Positions 6,872 through 16,373 of a DNA stretch of 64,000 bases are shown one piece after another (position 1 is the stretch's first letter; each line of letters begins with the position of its first letter). This DNA comes from Comamonadaceae bacterium (GTDB taxonomy: Bacteria > Pseudomonadota > Gammaproteobacteria > Burkholderiales > Burkholderiaceae_C), in assembly GCA_947372865.1 (NCBI GenBank), contig CANBVJ010000003.1:1-64000 (forward strand). The letters are read 5' to 3'. Under the pieces are notes generated by a model that was not told the DNA's origin, did no database searches, and saw only the letters and a program-made list of their open reading frames with translations. The translations under genes were made by a program, and so were the position numbers.

Positions 6872-8890
6872 TCAAGGTTTAAGGCCCAAACCCGCTGGCA
6901 AAACCACCCCCCGCATCGCCACCTGCGCCAGCTTGAAAAACACGTCCGTGTTGTCAATCACCCCGGTAAATGAATAAGCGCCAGGGCCGAAGGCAGATAA
7001 GGGGATGTCGGTAGCCGTGTGCACCGCGCTGTCGCCCGGCACCTGGCCGGTGACCATGTATTTGCCATCAAGATCACGCGCCATAGGGCCGGCCGGGTAG
7101 GCGGCCAGAGGCTCTTTTTTCACGAAGGGTTGTTGACCATCCTGCAGTGGGCGCTCGTTGGTGCGGAAGTCTTCCATGCGGTCGGTATTGGCGCCATAGC
7201 CCACCAGCAGGCGGTTGTCGATGTCTACCGTCTCTGGGTAGCCGTCAGCGGCAATGCGGTATTTGGGAAAACCGGCCTGTTCGTAGACACCGACCACAGC
7301 GTCGCGCAGTGCGGTGCCGCCGCCTTCGCGCACCAGCGTTTGCAGGCGCGCGTCGCTCACTTTGGAGCCGCCAATCAGTGCCACACCGGCGCATTCGTGG
7401 TCGGCGGTGACGATCACCAGCGTGTCCTTGTGCTGCGCCGCATAGGTCTGGGCCAGGCCGACGGCACGGTCAAATTCGAGCGTATCGAGCATCCAGCGTT
7501 CGGTGTCCATGGCGTGGGCTTGCTTGTCAATCGAGGCGCCTTCGACCATCAGCACAAAGCCTTTTCTCTGGCGGTCGAGCACGCGCAGGGCCTTGGCGGT
7601 CATTTCGTCGAGCATGGGCTGGTCAGGAAAACCATAGTCGTCCACCACCCGGCCTGTCACGCCGCGGGCCTTGTTGCGCCGGCCGTCCATCTTGTCCAGT
7701 GCCACGTTCATGTTGGAGTGGGCAAACAGGCCGAGCAAACGCTCGGTCTTGTCGCCGTCAATGGCGTCCATGCTGGTCTTGTCGCTGGCGTATTGAAAGC
7801 CGACGCGCTGAAAGTCACCCAGCAGATCGCGGTCCTTGTCGAGGGCGCCTGCAGACGCCCCCCAGCGCTTGACGATGTCGGCCGTGTGCGCATCGGTGGC
7901 AGAAAAGGCGTAGTCGCTGCGGTCGCCGCGCGCCGAACCGGGCGTGGTGGATGGCATGAACCATTTGCGTCCGCCGCCCATCAGCACCGTGAGGCCCGTC
8001 AGGTGGCGGTCGTCCAGAAACTGGTCCACGATGCCGGTGCCTGCGCCGCGGCTGCTGGTATGCACCGCGTTACCGGCGGGGGTGGCGTCAAACACGTCGG
8101 CGGTGGTGACCAGGCCCAGCGCCTTGCCCTGGGTGCGATGCAGGTATTCGCTCAGGTATTCGATGCGCGGGTTGTCAAAGGCGTCGGTGGTGTCGTCGGG
8201 GAATACGCCTTCTTCGTTGTTGTTGTTTTTGTTGCCCGAGACATAGGCCGTCATGCCGGGCGCCGAGTCGGTCACCACCGAGTTGAGCGAGGCGGTTTTC
8301 ACCATGCCGGTCACCGGGAAGGTGTCCATGGCCAGTGGCGTGATCACTTTGCCTTGCGCGTAACCCCCGGCCACGATGCGCGCAGCCGTGCGCTGCGCTG
8401 CACCCATGCCGTCGCCCAGCAAGATGATGATGTTCTTGACCTTTTGGCCGCCGGGCACCAGCGGCACGATCTCAAAGTTGCTCGTGGCGGTGACCGCTTG
8501 GCCGTCGCTTTGGGTGGCCGTCACTGTCAATTGGTGCACGCCTGGTTTGTCTACGCTCACAGCGCGCACGCTGGCCACGGTGGCGTTGGGGGGCACGCCT
8601 TTGAGGCAGGCGGACTCGCACACTTTGAGCGCCACGTTGGCGCCTAATGCTTTGCCGTCAATCGCAAAGCTTGCGCTGCGGATGCTTTTGCCCGCATCGT
8701 CGGGGCGCAGCGTGGCCTGCAGGTCAAAACGCTGGCCGGGCAAAAAACGGGCAATCACCGGTGCGGCCTGGCCGCTGGAGAAAAGCTCGCTCGGCGGCGT
8801 GAGGCGCGTGACGGTGGGGGCGGCTTGGGCACAGAGGGCGAGGGCACACAGGGCCAAGGCGGTCAGCGGTGGCAGGGCAGGAAATTGCAT
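6872..8890 (-). CDS. Alkaline phosphatase (PhoA superfamily) with N-terminal extension
   Basis: This 672-residue secreted enzyme belongs to the alkaline phosphatase superfamily and releases phosphate from organic monoesters in the periplasm. A Sec signal peptide covers about residues 1-23 (cleavage after AQA). Residues from about 25 to 145 look like a beta-rich, Ig-like domain before the catalytic core, which makes the protein longer than E. coli PhoA (471). The core opens at NIIILLGDGMG, has the nucleophile in TDSAPGMTAY, and the metal-binding EGASIDKQAH and ADHECAG. Family members usually show ADHETGG, so ADHECAG is a small deviation. A phosphate-starvation (Pho) box was not recognised upstream. 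Confidence 0.9.
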   Translation of the reverse strand: MQFPALPPLTALALCALALCAQAAPTVTRLTPPSELFSSGQAAPVIARFLPGQRFDLQATLRPDDAGKSIRSASFAIDGKALGANVALKVCESACLKGVPPNATVASVRAVSVDKPGVHQLTVTATQSDGQAVTATSNFEIVPLVPGGQKVKNIIILLGDGMGAAQRTAARIVAGGYAQGKVITPLAMDTFPVTGMVKTASLNSVVTDSAPGMTAYVSGNKNNNNEEGVFPDDTTDAFDNPRIEYLSEYLHRTQGKALGLVTTADVFDATPAGNAVHTSSRGAGTGIVDQFLDDRHLTGLTVLMGGGRKWFMPSTTPGSARGDRSDYAFSATDAHTADIVKRWGASAGALDKDRDLLGDFQRVGFQYASDKTSMDAIDGDKTERLLGLFAHSNMNVALDKMDGRRNKARGVTGRVVDDYGFPDQPMLDEMTAKALRVLDRQRKGFVLMVEGASIDKQAHAMDTERWMLDTLEFDRAVGLAQTYAAQHKDTLVIVTADHECAGVALIGGSKVSDARLQTLVREGGGTALRDAVVGVYEQAGFPKYRIAADGYPETVDIDNRLLVGYGANTDRMEDFRTNERPLQDGQQPFVKKEPLAAYPAGPMARDLDGKYMVTGQVPGDSAVHTATDIPLSAFGPGAYSFTGVIDNTDVFFKLAQVAMRGVVLPAGLGLKP

Positions 8891-8957
8891 GGCGGTCTCC
8901 GATCAATAAAAAGAGTCAAAGCAAAAAAGGGGGGGGCTTGGCGGCAAACGCGCGGCC

Positions 8958-9497
8958 TTAGTGCGTGTGTTGCAGGCTGTGCAGGTACTGGGTGACTTCA
9001 AAGCGGTTCATACCGCGAATGGCCTCCGGCGCGAGTTGAATGCGGAACCAGGACACGCGACCATCGCGCTCTTCTTGGCGGCCCACTTCCAGCGTACCGG
9101 TCACTTCCACCAGGCCGCGGGCATGGGCTACGGCCCAGTCTTGTTGGTCAGCGTCCAGGCGCACAAACACGGTAGCTGGGGGCAGATCGTCGGCCTCGCC
9201 ATCGGCGTGCTGGCTCATCAGCACCGGGCGGGGGGTGAGCAAAAACTGCCCGAGCGTGGCCACTTCTTGCTGCACCACGTAGCCGGTGATCCGCACCTGT
9301 CGGCCCTGTAACTGGCGCAGGCGCTCGCTGATCACCAGGCCCTTGGGACCCACGGGCATCTGGAAGAAGTCGTGCAGGCGCAGCGCCTCGGGCGGCACAG
9401 GCTGAGACACGGTTGCCGTGGCCGCTGATTGGGCAAAGGCGCTTACGGCCAGGGTGGCGACCAGGGCCAATGCGGCTGCGCGCAAAGTTTGGCGCAT
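8958..9497 (-). CDS. Small secreted protein, function unknown
   Basis: A 179-residue protein with a clear Sec signal peptide (MRQTLRAAALALVATLAVSAFA, cleavage near residue 22) followed by a soluble domain. I do not recognise a named family. The middle part (about residues 60-150) reads as an alternating beta pattern, QVRITGYVVQQ then VFVRLD then GLVEVTGTLEVG, consistent with an OB-like barrel. An ATG 33 bases upstream (9530) would add MTLFHFDCCGA and spoil the signal peptide, so 9497 is preferred; neither has a strong ribosome-binding site. The gene lies 67 bases upstream of the alkaline phosphatase on the same strand and may be co-transcribed with it. Confidence 0.7.
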   Translation of the reverse strand: MRQTLRAAALALVATLAVSAFAQSAATATVSQPVPPEALRLHDFFQMPVGPKGLVISERLRQLQGRQVRITGYVVQQEVATLGQFLLTPRPVLMSQHADGEADDLPPATVFVRLDADQQDWAVAHARGLVEVTGTLEVGRQEERDGRVSWFRIQLAPEAIRGMNRFEVTQYLHSLQHTH

Positions 9498-9649
9498 GGC
9501 GCCACAGCAATCAAAGTGGAATAGGGTCATAGATCGGGTGGCTGCAAGCAGCCCGTGCGAGCGCGAAAGCGCCGCTTGTCCCGAGATTAAAAGCGCTTTA
9601 TGTCTGCGCCGTGACAGGCCGACGCATCGACCCTAAAAATACCCCGCGC

Positions 9650-10429
9650 CTAGGCCAGCACGTCCGTGCCGGTATCAAAACTGTCGGCAAACGTGAAATA
9701 AATCGAGGTAAAAAACATGGCCGCCATTACCAGCGCGCACGGGAACAGCACGGCCGCTACCACCTCTTCGCTCCCCGAGAAGCTCGCCACCAGCGCAATG
9801 GCGGTGCCAACCAAAATAAAGAAGGCCATCCAGGTCAAGCTGTAAACCAGAAAAGCGCCAAAGTTGCGCCAGCAGGCCACCACACTAAAAAAGAGGCTTT
9901 TTACGGGCGACATGCCGTGCCAGTGCACTAGCGCCGGGGCGTGCCAAAACAGCAAAGACAGCGGCAAATACAAGACCATGGCCAGCAGGGCCGCGGACTC
10001 AAAGCTGCCATCTTGCAGCACATCGGCGCCCACGCTGCCACCTATCAAATAGAGCTTGGCGAACTTGCCGCCGTCCATCAGGGCCGAGCACGCCAACACC
10101 AGCAAAAACCCGGCCGCGTACAAGACGCCCAACACCACCATGGACCGCAGTTCCTTGCGCCCGGCCCGAAAGCCGCTCAGTAAAACCGCAGGCATGGGGA
10201 ATTTGCCTTTGACCGCCTCTTGCGTGGCTGCCATCAGGCCCAGCGTGGCGCCGGGCAGCAGCGCCAGTGCCAGCGCGTTACCCAAAACCGGCACCATGCT
10301 CAGCACCGACATCAGCAACATGAAGATAAAAAACAAGCCCGAGAGCGCCAACGGCTGGCGCAAAAAGGTTTTAACGCCCAGCTTGACCCACAAAACGCCC
10401 TGGCGGGCCGGAAGGATGTTGAGTTTCAT
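9650..10429 (-). CDS. BPSS1780-family integral membrane protein
   Basis: A 259-residue polytopic membrane protein resembling the uncharacterised BPSS1780 family found in Burkholderiales. The N-terminal MKLNILPARQGVLWVK block is typical of the family. About six hydrophobic segments can be seen (for example residues 30-60, 98-118 and 150-166). Its start codon overlaps the thrB stop in an ATGA junction, so translation is probably coupled to homoserine kinase. No function is established for the family, and the coupling to thrB suggests nothing specific beyond shared expression. Confidence 0.82.
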   Translation of the reverse strand: MKLNILPARQGVLWVKLGVKTFLRQPLALSGLFFIFMLLMSVLSMVPVLGNALALALLPGATLGLMAATQEAVKGKFPMPAVLLSGFRAGRKELRSMVVLGVLYAAGFLLVLACSALMDGGKFAKLYLIGGSVGADVLQDGSFESAALLAMVLYLPLSLLFWHAPALVHWHGMSPVKSLFFSVVACWRNFGAFLVYSLTWMAFFILVGTAIALVASFSGSEEVVAAVLFPCALVMAAMFFTSIYFTFADSFDTGTDVLA

Positions 10430-11436
10430 GCGGTCGTTTCAGGTTCAAAGTCTGATTGCGGCAGGCCGGTGGCCTGGGGATGGTTGATGCGCTGGCGCAG
10501 CAGGCGCTCAAAGCGGGTCGGGTCGTGGGGCTTGAGCATGCTTGCTTCGCGCGGCAAATACCAGTCCCACAGGCGCGAGAGCCAAAAGCGCAGGGCGGCG
10601 GCGCGCAGCATGGCGGGCAGCAATTTGCGCTCTGCCGCCTCCAGCGGGCGCACGCTGGCATAAGCCGCCAAGAAGGCCTGGGCGCGCTCATCAATGGCCG
10701 CGCCGCTGTCCAGATCCACGCACCAGTCGTTCAGGCACACCGCGATGTCAAACACCCAGGCGTCATTACCGGCAAAGTAAAAGTCAAAAAAGCCGCTAAG
10801 CACAGACTCGCTGCCCTCGGTGGCGGCCGGGGTGAACATGACGTTGTCGCGAAACAGGTCCGCATGGATGGGGCCGCGCGGCAGCGCTGCATAGTGCGCC
10901 AAGGTGGCAACGTGGTTTTGGTAGGCCAGCTCGGACTGCAGCAGCGTGGCTTGGGCGGGCTCCAGGTGGGGCAAGACCACCGGCACGGTTTCGTTCCACC
11001 AGGGCAGGGTGCGCAAATTGTCTTGGCGCAGGGCAAAGCTGCGGCCCACCAGGTGCATGCGCGCCAGCGTGGCGCCCACCTGCGCGCAGTGGGCTGCGCT
11101 GGGCGCGAGTTCGCTTTTGCCCGCGAGCATGTTCACCACGGCAGCCGGTTTGCCACACAGGGAATGCACCACTTCGCCCTGGACGTTGGGCGCTGGGTTG
11201 GGCACGGCGATGCCGTTGGCAGCCAAGTGCGCCATCAGGCGCAGGTAATAGGGGAGTTGTTCGGCTGTCAGGCGCTCGAACAGGGTCAGCACGTAGCTGG
11301 GGCCTTCGGTATGGGCAAAGTAGTTGGTGTTCTCGATGCCGCCCGAACAGCCTTGCAGGCTGGTGAGCCGCTCCAGCCCCAGGCTTTCGAACAGGGTACT
11401 GGCCTGCGTGAATGAAACTTCCGTGTAAACCGCCAT
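10426..11436 (-). CDS. thrB: Homoserine kinase (APH-fold, type II)
   Basis: The product (336 residues) phosphorylates homoserine to O-phosphohomoserine in threonine synthesis. It is the protein-kinase-like (aminoglycoside phosphotransferase fold) homoserine kinase used by many proteobacteria rather than the GHMP type. Visible are the N-terminal MAVYTEVSF, the GIENTNYF loop, the catalytic HADLFRDNV and the metal-binding FFDFYFAG. The start at 11436 gives the family N-terminus; the 39-residue upstream extension does not belong. It diverges from polA across a 140-base spacer and overlaps the downstream membrane-protein gene by 4 bases. Confidence 0.94.
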   Translation of the reverse strand: MAVYTEVSFTQASTLFESLGLERLTSLQGCSGGIENTNYFAHTEGPSYVLTLFERLTAEQLPYYLRLMAHLAANGIAVPNPAPNVQGEVVHSLCGKPAAVVNMLAGKSELAPSAAHCAQVGATLARMHLVGRSFALRQDNLRTLPWWNETVPVVLPHLEPAQATLLQSELAYQNHVATLAHYAALPRGPIHADLFRDNVMFTPAATEGSESVLSGFFDFYFAGNDAWVFDIAVCLNDWCVDLDSGAAIDERAQAFLAAYASVRPLEAAERKLLPAMLRAAALRFWLSRLWDWYLPREASMLKPHDPTRFERLLRQRINHPQATGLPQSDFEPETTA

Positions 11437-11510
11437 GAACCCAACCCGTGTAAGTGGACGCCGATACGACTCAAGCGCAGGGTGTATCCGGCGCCAAAAG
11501 GCCAATGGTG

Positions 11511-11516
11511 ATTGTA
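11511..11516 (-). promoter_or_regulatory. Candidate -10 element for thrB
   Basis: On the minus strand TACAAT (preceded by C) sits about 75 bases upstream of the thrB start. No convincing -35 hexamer was found at 16-18 bases, so this is weak support. Confidence 0.3.
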
Positions 11517-11576
11517 GAGCGGGCACTTGCGCGCTTTTTCGCGTGGAGGCCACGCTGGCAAAGGCAAAATACCCCC

Positions 11577-14432
11577 ATGCACCAAGCCCCCAACACCCTT
11601 TTGCTGATCGACGGATCGAGCTATTTGTACCGCGCCTTCCACGCCATGCCCGACTTGCGCGCCATTCCCGGTGACCCCACCAGCAGCCCCACCGGCGCGG
11701 TGCGCGGCATGGTCAACATGATGCAGGCGCTCAAAAAAGAGGTGCCTGCGGCCTATGTGGCCTGCATTTTTGACGCCAAGGGACCGACCTTTCGTGACGC
11801 TATTTATCCCCAATACAAAGCCCAGCGCGCGCCCATGCCCGACGATTTGCGCCTGCAAATTGCACCCATCCACGAGGTGGTGCACCTGTTAGGCATGCGG
11901 GTGCTTGACGTGCCCGGCGTGGAAGCCGACGATGTGATCGGCACGCTGGCCGTATTGGCGGCCGCCCAGGGCATGGAAGTGGTGGTCAGCAGCGGCGACA
12001 AAGATTTGGCGCAACTCGTTAACGAGCGCATCACCATCATCGACACCATGAACGGCAAGCGCCGTGATATGGCCGGCGTGCTCGAAGAGTTTGGTGTGCC
12101 CGCGCACCTGATGCTCGACTACCAGACCCTGGTGGGCGACACCGTGGACAACGTGCCCGGCGTGTCCAAGGTCGGCCCCAAGACGGCGGTGAAATGGCTG
12201 CAGGAATACGGCAATCTGGAATCGGTGGTGGCCAACGCCGACAACATCAAGGGCGTGGTGGGCGAGAACCTGCGCAAAGCGCTGGAATGGTTGCCCACCG
12301 GGCGCCAGTTGCTGACCATCAAGACCGACTGCGACCTGCGCGACTGGTTGCCGGGCTTGCCCGCGTTTGATGAACTGCTCGCCCGCCCCGAAGAGACCGC
12401 CGGTTTGCACGATTTTTATGAGCGCGTGGGCTTTAAAGGGCTGGCCCGTACGGCGGCAGCCCAAATGACCAAAGAGGCGCCCCGCGCAGGCGCGGCCGGC
12501 GAGCCTGACTTGTTCTCGGACGGCACCGCCGCGCGAGCGCCCGCCACCAGCGCCGCTGCGGCAGACGCTGCTGACGCTGCTGACGTGCCGGGCCAAAGCA
12601 GCCTGTTTGGCGACGACGCCCCGGTGCGCGCCACCCATTACGAAACCGTGCTGACCTGGGGCGCGCTGGAGCGCTGGCTTGCGGTAGTGCAGGGTGCCGA
12701 CCTGGTGGCCGTGGACACCGAGACCACCTCGATTGACGAGATGCGCGCCGAAATCGTGGGTATCAGCCTGTGCGTGCTGGCAGGCGAGGCCGCCTATATT
12801 CCGCTGGCGCATCGCTACCCCGGCGCGCCCGAGCAGCTCTCGCGCGACGACGTGCTGGCCCGCCTCAAACCCTGGTTGCAAGACCCGCTGCGCCACAAGC
12901 TAGGCCAGCACGTCAAATACGACCGCCATGTGTTTGCCAACCACGGCATCGAGGTGCAGGGCTACGCCCACGACACCATGCTGCAAAGCTACGTGCTTGA
13001 GGTGCACAAGCCCCACAGCCTGGCCAGTTTGGCCGAGCGCCACCTGGGGCGCAGCGGCCTGAGCTTTGAAGACCTGTGTGGCAAAGGCGCCAGCCAGATC
13101 TGCTTTGACCAGGTGGACATCGCCCGCGCTGCGGAATATGCCTGCGAAGACGCCGACATGGCGCTCGAATTGCACCAGATCCTGTGGCCGCAGATTGCCG
13201 CCAACGAGAAACTGCGCTTTGTCTACGAGCTGGAAATCGCCAGCAGCGAGGCGCTTTATCGCATTGAGCGCAATGGCGTGCTGATTGACGCACCCACCCT
13301 GGCCGCCCAAAGCCAGACCCTGGGCGCGCGCATTTTGGAGCTGGAAACCGAGGCCCACGCCCTGGCCGGTCAGCCCTTTAATTTGAGCAGCCCCAAGCAG
13401 ATTGGCGAAATATTCTTTACCAAACTCGGCCTTCCCGTGGTCAAGAAAACCGCCACTGGTGCGCCCAGCACCGACGAAGAAGTGCTGGAAAAGCTGGCCG
13501 AAGACTTTCCGCTGCCGGCCAAAATCTTGGAGCACCGCGGCCTGTCCAAGCTCAAGGGCACGTACACCGACAAGCTGGCCCAACTGGCCCACCCGCGCAC
13601 AGGCCGGGTGCACACGCACTATGCCCAAGCCGTGGCCGTCACCGGGCGCTTGTCCAGCAACGACCCCAATTTGCAGAACATTCCGATCCGCACGCCCGAG
13701 GGGCGGCGCGTGCGCGAGGCCTTTGTGGCGCCGGCGGGCAGCGTGATTGCCAGCGCCGATTACAGCCAGATTGAGCTGCGCATCATGGCGCACATCAGCG
13801 GGGACGAGGCGCTTCTGCACGCCTTCCAGCAAGGCCTGGACGTGCACCGTGCCACCGCCGCCGAAGTGTTTGGCGTGACCGTGGACCAGGTCAGCACCGA
13901 GCAGCGCCGCTACGCCAAGGTGATCAACTTTGGCCTGATTTACGGCATGAGCGCCTACGGCCTGGCGCGCAACCTGGGCATTGACAACACCGCCGCCAAA
14001 AACTACATCGAACGTTACTTTGCACGGTTCTCGGGCGTGAAGCGTTATATGGACGACACCCGCGCCCAGGCCAAGGCGCGCGGCTATGTAGAAACCGTGT
14101 TCGGTCGGCGCCTGTACCTGCCCGAGATCAATTCCCCCAACGGCCAGCGCCGTGCCGGAGCCGAGCGCGCCGCCATTAACGCGCCCATGCAGGGCACGGC
14201 GGCAGACCTGATCAAGCTGAGCATGGTCAAGGTGCAGCAGGTGCTGGACGCCGAGCACCGCGCCACCAAAATGATCATGCAGGTGCACGACGAGCTGGTG
14301 TTTGAGGTGCCGCAGGCTGAGGTGGAATGGCTGAAGGTCGAAATTCCGCGCCTGATGGCCGAAGTTGCCACGCTGAAGGTGCCGCTTTTGGCCGAGATGG
14401 GCGTGGGCCCCAACTGGGATCAGGCGCATTAA
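11577..14432 (+). CDS. polA: DNA polymerase I
   Basis: A full-length 951-residue DNA polymerase I for Okazaki-fragment maturation and excision repair. The N-terminal 5'-3' exonuclease region (about 1-300) has LLIDGSSYLYRAFHA and EADDVIGTLA. A low-complexity Ala-rich linker lies near residues 305-340. The 3'-5' exonuclease keeps its metal ligands in AVDTETTSIDEM, so proofreading should be active. The polymerase domain has SADYSQIELRIMAH (motif A), KVINFGLIYGMS (motif B) and QVHDELVFEV (motif C). The ATG at 11577 gives the normal N-terminus MHQAPNTLLLIDG; upstream in-frame codons run into the thrB spacer and are not family-like. Confidence 0.97.
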   Translation: MHQAPNTLLLIDGSSYLYRAFHAMPDLRAIPGDPTSSPTGAVRGMVNMMQALKKEVPAAYVACIFDAKGPTFRDAIYPQYKAQRAPMPDDLRLQIAPIHEVVHLLGMRVLDVPGVEADDVIGTLAVLAAAQGMEVVVSSGDKDLAQLVNERITIIDTMNGKRRDMAGVLEEFGVPAHLMLDYQTLVGDTVDNVPGVSKVGPKTAVKWLQEYGNLESVVANADNIKGVVGENLRKALEWLPTGRQLLTIKTDCDLRDWLPGLPAFDELLARPEETAGLHDFYERVGFKGLARTAAAQMTKEAPRAGAAGEPDLFSDGTAARAPATSAAAADAADAADVPGQSSLFGDDAPVRATHYETVLTWGALERWLAVVQGADLVAVDTETTSIDEMRAEIVGISLCVLAGEAAYIPLAHRYPGAPEQLSRDDVLARLKPWLQDPLRHKLGQHVKYDRHVFANHGIEVQGYAHDTMLQSYVLEVHKPHSLASLAERHLGRSGLSFEDLCGKGASQICFDQVDIARAAEYACEDADMALELHQILWPQIAANEKLRFVYELEIASSEALYRIERNGVLIDAPTLAAQSQTLGARILELETEAHALAGQPFNLSSPKQIGEIFFTKLGLPVVKKTATGAPSTDEEVLEKLAEDFPLPAKILEHRGLSKLKGTYTDKLAQLAHPRTGRVHTHYAQAVAVTGRLSSNDPNLQNIPIRTPEGRRVREAFVAPAGSVIASADYSQIELRIMAHISGDEALLHAFQQGLDVHRATAAEVFGVTVDQVSTEQRRYAKVINFGLIYGMSAYGLARNLGIDNTAAKNYIERYFARFSGVKRYMDDTRAQAKARGYVETVFGRRLYLPEINSPNGQRRAGAERAAINAPMQGTAADLIKLSMVKVQQVLDAEHRATKMIMQVHDELVFEVPQAEVEWLKVEIPRLMAEVATLKVPLLAEMGVGPNWDQAH

Positions 14433-14573
14433 CCTGGGTGCGCCAGCGCACGCGGTGCTGCGGCACAATCCCAAGGCTGGCCCTTTGCGGGCCGGCAACA
14501 CCCGCCGCGCCAACCACGGCTTCACAGCACGCGCGCCGCTAACGCTCTTTTCAAACCAAGGGACCAACCCGCC

Positions 14574-15467
14574 ATGAACCAAGACACCATGCAAGATGCC
14601 CACGCACTGCTTGACGCGCGCCCCAGCGACGCCCAACCCAGCCGCCGTACCGCCCTGAAAGCCGCCGCAGGCGCTGGTTTTGCCGCCGCCGTGCTGCCAG
14701 TTACTGCCCAAACTCTGGTCGTCACGTCCAGTGATGGTTTGCTGGCCGGCCCGGTCAAGATTGACGTGGGCGGCTACGCCTTGCCCGCCTACCGCGCAGC
14801 GCCCCTGAACGCCAAAAACGCGCCGGTCGTGCTGGTGGTGCCAGAGATCTTTGGCCTGCACGAACACATTGCAGACGTAGCGCGCCGCCTGGCCCGCCTA
14901 GGCTACATGGCCATTGCGCCCGACCTGATGGCGCGCCAGGGTGACGCATCCAGCTACGCCGACATGGGCAAGCTCATGGCCGAGGTGGTGTCCAAAGTGC
15001 CCGACGCCCAAGTCATGGCGGACTTGGATGCCACCGTGGCCTGGGCCACGCGCAACGGTGGCGACACATCGCGCCTTGCGATTACGGGGTTTTGCTGGGG
15101 CGGACGCATCGTGTGGCTCTATACCGCGCACCAGCCGCAAATCAAAGCCGGTATTGCCTGGTACGGCCGCCTGGTGGGCCAAAGCACGCCGCTCACGCCA
15201 GTGCATCCGGTGGACGTGGCGGCCAAGCTGCATGCGCCGGTGCTGGGCCTGTACGGAGGTGCGGACACGGGCATTCCCTTGGCTACGGTGGACGCCATGA
15301 AAGCCGCCTTGGCCGCCGCACCGGCACCCGCCAAGGCCTCGCAATTTGTGGTTTACCCCGACACGCCGCACGCTTTTCATGCCGACTACCGCCCGTCTTA
15401 CCGCAAGGAAGCGGCGCAAGACGGCTGGCAGCGCCTGACGCAGTGGCTCAAGCAGCACGGCGTATGA
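14574..15467 (+). CDS. Dienelactone hydrolase family protein, Tat-exported
   Basis: A 297-residue dienelactone-hydrolase-family enzyme. The nucleophile is a cysteine in GFCWGG, as in true dienelactone hydrolases, with the aspartate in YGGADTGIP and the histidine in YPDTPHAFHADY. The N-terminus carries a twin-arginine type signal, SRRTALKAAAGAGFAAAVLP near residues 23-42, so the folded enzyme is probably exported. Dienelactone hydrolases open lactone rings in chloroaromatic breakdown, but many family members have other ester substrates, and no aromatic pathway genes are adjacent. It follows polA by 141 bases and precedes the ZIP gene by 31 bases on the same strand. Confidence 0.9.
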   Translation: MNQDTMQDAHALLDARPSDAQPSRRTALKAAAGAGFAAAVLPVTAQTLVVTSSDGLLAGPVKIDVGGYALPAYRAAPLNAKNAPVVLVVPEIFGLHEHIADVARRLARLGYMAIAPDLMARQGDASSYADMGKLMAEVVSKVPDAQVMADLDATVAWATRNGGDTSRLAITGFCWGGRIVWLYTAHQPQIKAGIAWYGRLVGQSTPLTPVHPVDVAAKLHAPVLGLYGGADTGIPLATVDAMKAALAAAPAPAKASQFVVYPDTPHAFHADYRPSYRKEAAQDGWQRLTQWLKQHGV

Positions 15468-15498
15468 GCATGGTTTTTCTGCAGCGCAAGGGTCCCCG

Positions 15499-16332
15499 AT
15501 GATTTTGTTTGCCATTCTGGTTGGCACCTTGTTCGCGGGCGTGGGCAGCGTCTGGGTGGCCGCCGCCCTGAGTTTTGGCGTGCTGGCGCGCTACACCCAG
15601 CACATGCTGAGTCTGGCGGCCGGCGCTCTGCTGGCCACCGCGTTCATGCACCTCTTGCCCGAGGCGTTTGAAAGCGGTATCGGCCCGGACCACCTGTTCA
15701 TGACGCTGCTCATTGGTCTGGTGTTTTTCTTTTTGCTGGACAAGGCCGAGCTTTGGCACCACGGGCATGAACACGGCGCACACCCGCCCGAAGACGCCCC
15801 TGCGGCAGAACACGCCCACGCCCCTGGCGCTGCACACGACCATGGGCACGACCACGCCCACGGGCATTCGCACGGCCACACCGGCGGCGGCTGGGCGGTG
15901 CTGGCGGGTGACAGCGTGCATTGTTTTGGCGACGGCGTGTTGATTGCGGCGGCCTTTATGGCCGACATGCGCCTGGGCGCCATTGCGGCTGTTGCGGTGC
16001 TGGCGCACGAGGTGCCGCACCACATGGGCGACCTGATGGTTTTGCGCTCCAGCACCACAGACCGCAAGGCCGCGCTGATCAAGGTATCGCTGGCCGGTTC
16101 GGTCACAGCGCTGGGTGGTGTACTGGGTTTTTGGCTGGTGGAACAGCTCGCAGAGTTGTTGCCCTACTTTTTGGTGGTGGCCTCCAGCAGCTTTATGTAT
16201 GTGGCGCTGGCCGACCTGATTCCCCAGTTGCAAAAGCGCCTGGGCGCCCGGCAGACCGCCGCGCAAATCGCATGGCTGTTGATCGGCATTGGTCTGGTGA
16301 CCCTGGTCAGCACTTTGGCCCACCAGCATTAG
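15499..16332 (+). CDS. ZIP family divalent metal transporter
   Basis: A 277-residue inner-membrane protein of the ZIP family, which imports zinc or other divalent cations. Metal-site helices show HCFGDGVLIA and HEVPHHMGD, the signature of helices IV and V. Between helices III and IV a cytoplasmic loop (about residues 86-128) is very rich in histidine (repeats of the HGHDHAHGHSHGH kind), typical of zinc-sensing or buffering loops. The stop is 41 bases before the outer-membrane efflux gene, so it may be read with the RND operon. No Zur box was recognised. Confidence 0.9.
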   Translation: MILFAILVGTLFAGVGSVWVAAALSFGVLARYTQHMLSLAAGALLATAFMHLLPEAFESGIGPDHLFMTLLIGLVFFFLLDKAELWHHGHEHGAHPPEDAPAAEHAHAPGAAHDHGHDHAHGHSHGHTGGGWAVLAGDSVHCFGDGVLIAAAFMADMRLGAIAAVAVLAHEVPHHMGDLMVLRSSTTDRKAALIKVSLAGSVTALGGVLGFWLVEQLAELLPYFLVVASSSFMYVALADLIPQLQKRLGARQTAAQIAWLLIGIGLVTLVSTLAHQH

Positions 16333-16373
16333 CCGCAGCTTCTTTGCCGTGCTTCGCTGCCATTTTTGAATTG

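Noticed and set aside
7019-8647. 542-residue plus-strand open frame
   Set aside because: It is antisense to the alkaline phosphatase gene and has no domain.
14460-14500. GGCCC/GGGCC hairpin after polA as a terminator
   Set aside because: No T-run follows the stem, so there is no basis to call it a terminator.
12900-14867. 655-residue open frame on the minus strand
   Set aside because: It is antisense to polA, which has complete polymerase motifs in the other frame.
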